DNA of 41,050 nt from JBBSVE01 sp038233815 (GTDB lineage: Bacteria > Pseudomonadota > Alphaproteobacteria > Rhodobacterales > Rhodobacteraceae), in the NCBI GenBank assembly GCA_038233815.1, contig JBBSVE010000006.1, positions 1 through 41,050 of the forward strand, given 5' to 3'. Positions within the stretch are counted from its first letter, which is position 1. Each line of letters opens with the position of its first letter. A program made the position numbers and the translations under genes. Shown here piece by piece: positions 40,857-41,050 of this stretch. Below the pieces are notes generated by a model that was not told the origin of the DNA, did not search any database, and was given only the letters and a program-made list of their open reading frames with translations.

Positions 40857-41050
40857 GGCTCTGTTGCACAAAGCTTGTGATACCCGAGGTTCCCCTTTCC
40901 CCGGATGGATTCATCCCACGGCTTCTGTGACAGGGATGCCAAGGGCGGTGTAGCCGTTCATGATGGCGATGCGGACCTGGACTTTCGCGACCGATCGGTC
41001 GAAGTCCCGCGCCATGCATTGCCCGGCAATGGTTTGCTTGCAAACCATGA
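40857..41050 (-). mobile_element. IS5-family insertion sequence, one end only
   Basis: The terminal inverted repeat begins GGCTCTGTTGCACAAAG (40857-40873), of the type found in IS5-family (IS903-like) elements of Rhodobacterales. The end of a transposase gene follows on the minus strand. The element is inserted in the integrase reading frame after the HPQ codons and continues past the window edge. The other end and the target duplication are outside. Confidence 0.8.
40911..41050 (-). CDS. IS5-family transposase, C-terminal part
   Basis: The last 45 or so residues of a DDE transposase read on the minus strand: CMARDFDRSVAKVQVRIAIM then NGYTALGIPVTEAVG and a TGA at 40911-40913. The ending MARDFDR...NGYTALGIPVTE is the typical C-terminus of this IS5 group. 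The catalytic DDE residues lie beyond the window. It was found only by reading the frame directly, being too short for a routine ORF cutoff. Confidence 0.82.
   Translation of the reverse strand, partial: MVCKQTIAGQCMARDFDRSVAKVQVRIAIMNGYTALGIPVTEAVG

Overview
The window is about 41 kb of GC-rich, densely packed chromosomal DNA. Gene content and gene order point to an alphaproteobacterium of the Rhodobacterales (Roseobacter/Rhodobacter group). Supporting signs are the TauE/SafE plus Alph_Pro_TM pair, the Hsp20-DUF1150 pair, the ubiK|lgt-midA-pgeF block and the murA-DUF2948-hisD-UPF0262-phosphatase-infA-maf-RNase E/G-yacG block. Many ATGA/GTGA/TTGA stop-start overlaps also fit. Species cannot be read from the sequence alone.

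Layout, left to right. (1) 1-5225: the 3' part of rimI, then a four-gene BMP-type nucleoside/nucleobase ABC importer (binding protein, double ATPase, two permeases). (2) 5355-7027: a TauE/SafE exporter translationally coupled to a membrane-anchored Alph_Pro_TM protein. (3) 7008-9324, minus strand: two coupled hotdog thioesterases and a MATE exporter. (4) 9553-16140, plus strand: a fatty-acid beta-oxidation cluster (long acyl-CoA dehydrogenase, a secreted protein of unknown function, a GST, thiolase, FadB-type fusion enzyme). (5) 20152-16145, minus strand: ybjN-like, proC, csaA, a D-2-hydroxyacid dehydrogenase, a sulfotransferase and a Hint-domain protein. (6) 20391-24655: a PLP aminotransferase, ubiK (minus), then lgt, midA and pgeF. 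(7) 24660-28089: a divergent Lrp regulator and trxB, then a fused ATP sulfurylase/APS kinase. (8) 28090-29727: cytochrome b561, the Hsp20-DUF1150 operon with a visible promoter and terminator, and a divergent ydcH gene. (9) 29797-32556: metG, an FAH-family hydrolase and tRNA-Phe. (10) 38932-32637, minus strand: the conserved envelope/histidine/translation block from murA to yacG. (11) 39506-41050: tRNA-Thr(GGT) with a tyrosine integrase immediately downstream. The integrase is damaged twice, by a one-base frameshift near 40738 and by an IS5-family element entering at 40857. This looks like the left edge of a tRNA-integrated genomic island that continues past the window.

Most of the window is core genome: nutrient import, beta-oxidation, sulfate activation, thiol redox, protein quality control, tRNA charging and peptidoglycan precursor synthesis. 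No CRISPR array, toxin-antitoxin pair or recognisable defence island is visible. The places most worth a second look are the tRNA-Thr island edge, the short RNase E/G without its zinc-link coupled to the zinc protein YacG, the exporter plus Alph_Pro_TM pair, the Hint protein lacking its catalytic cysteine beside a sulfotransferase, and several leader hairpins and palindromes.
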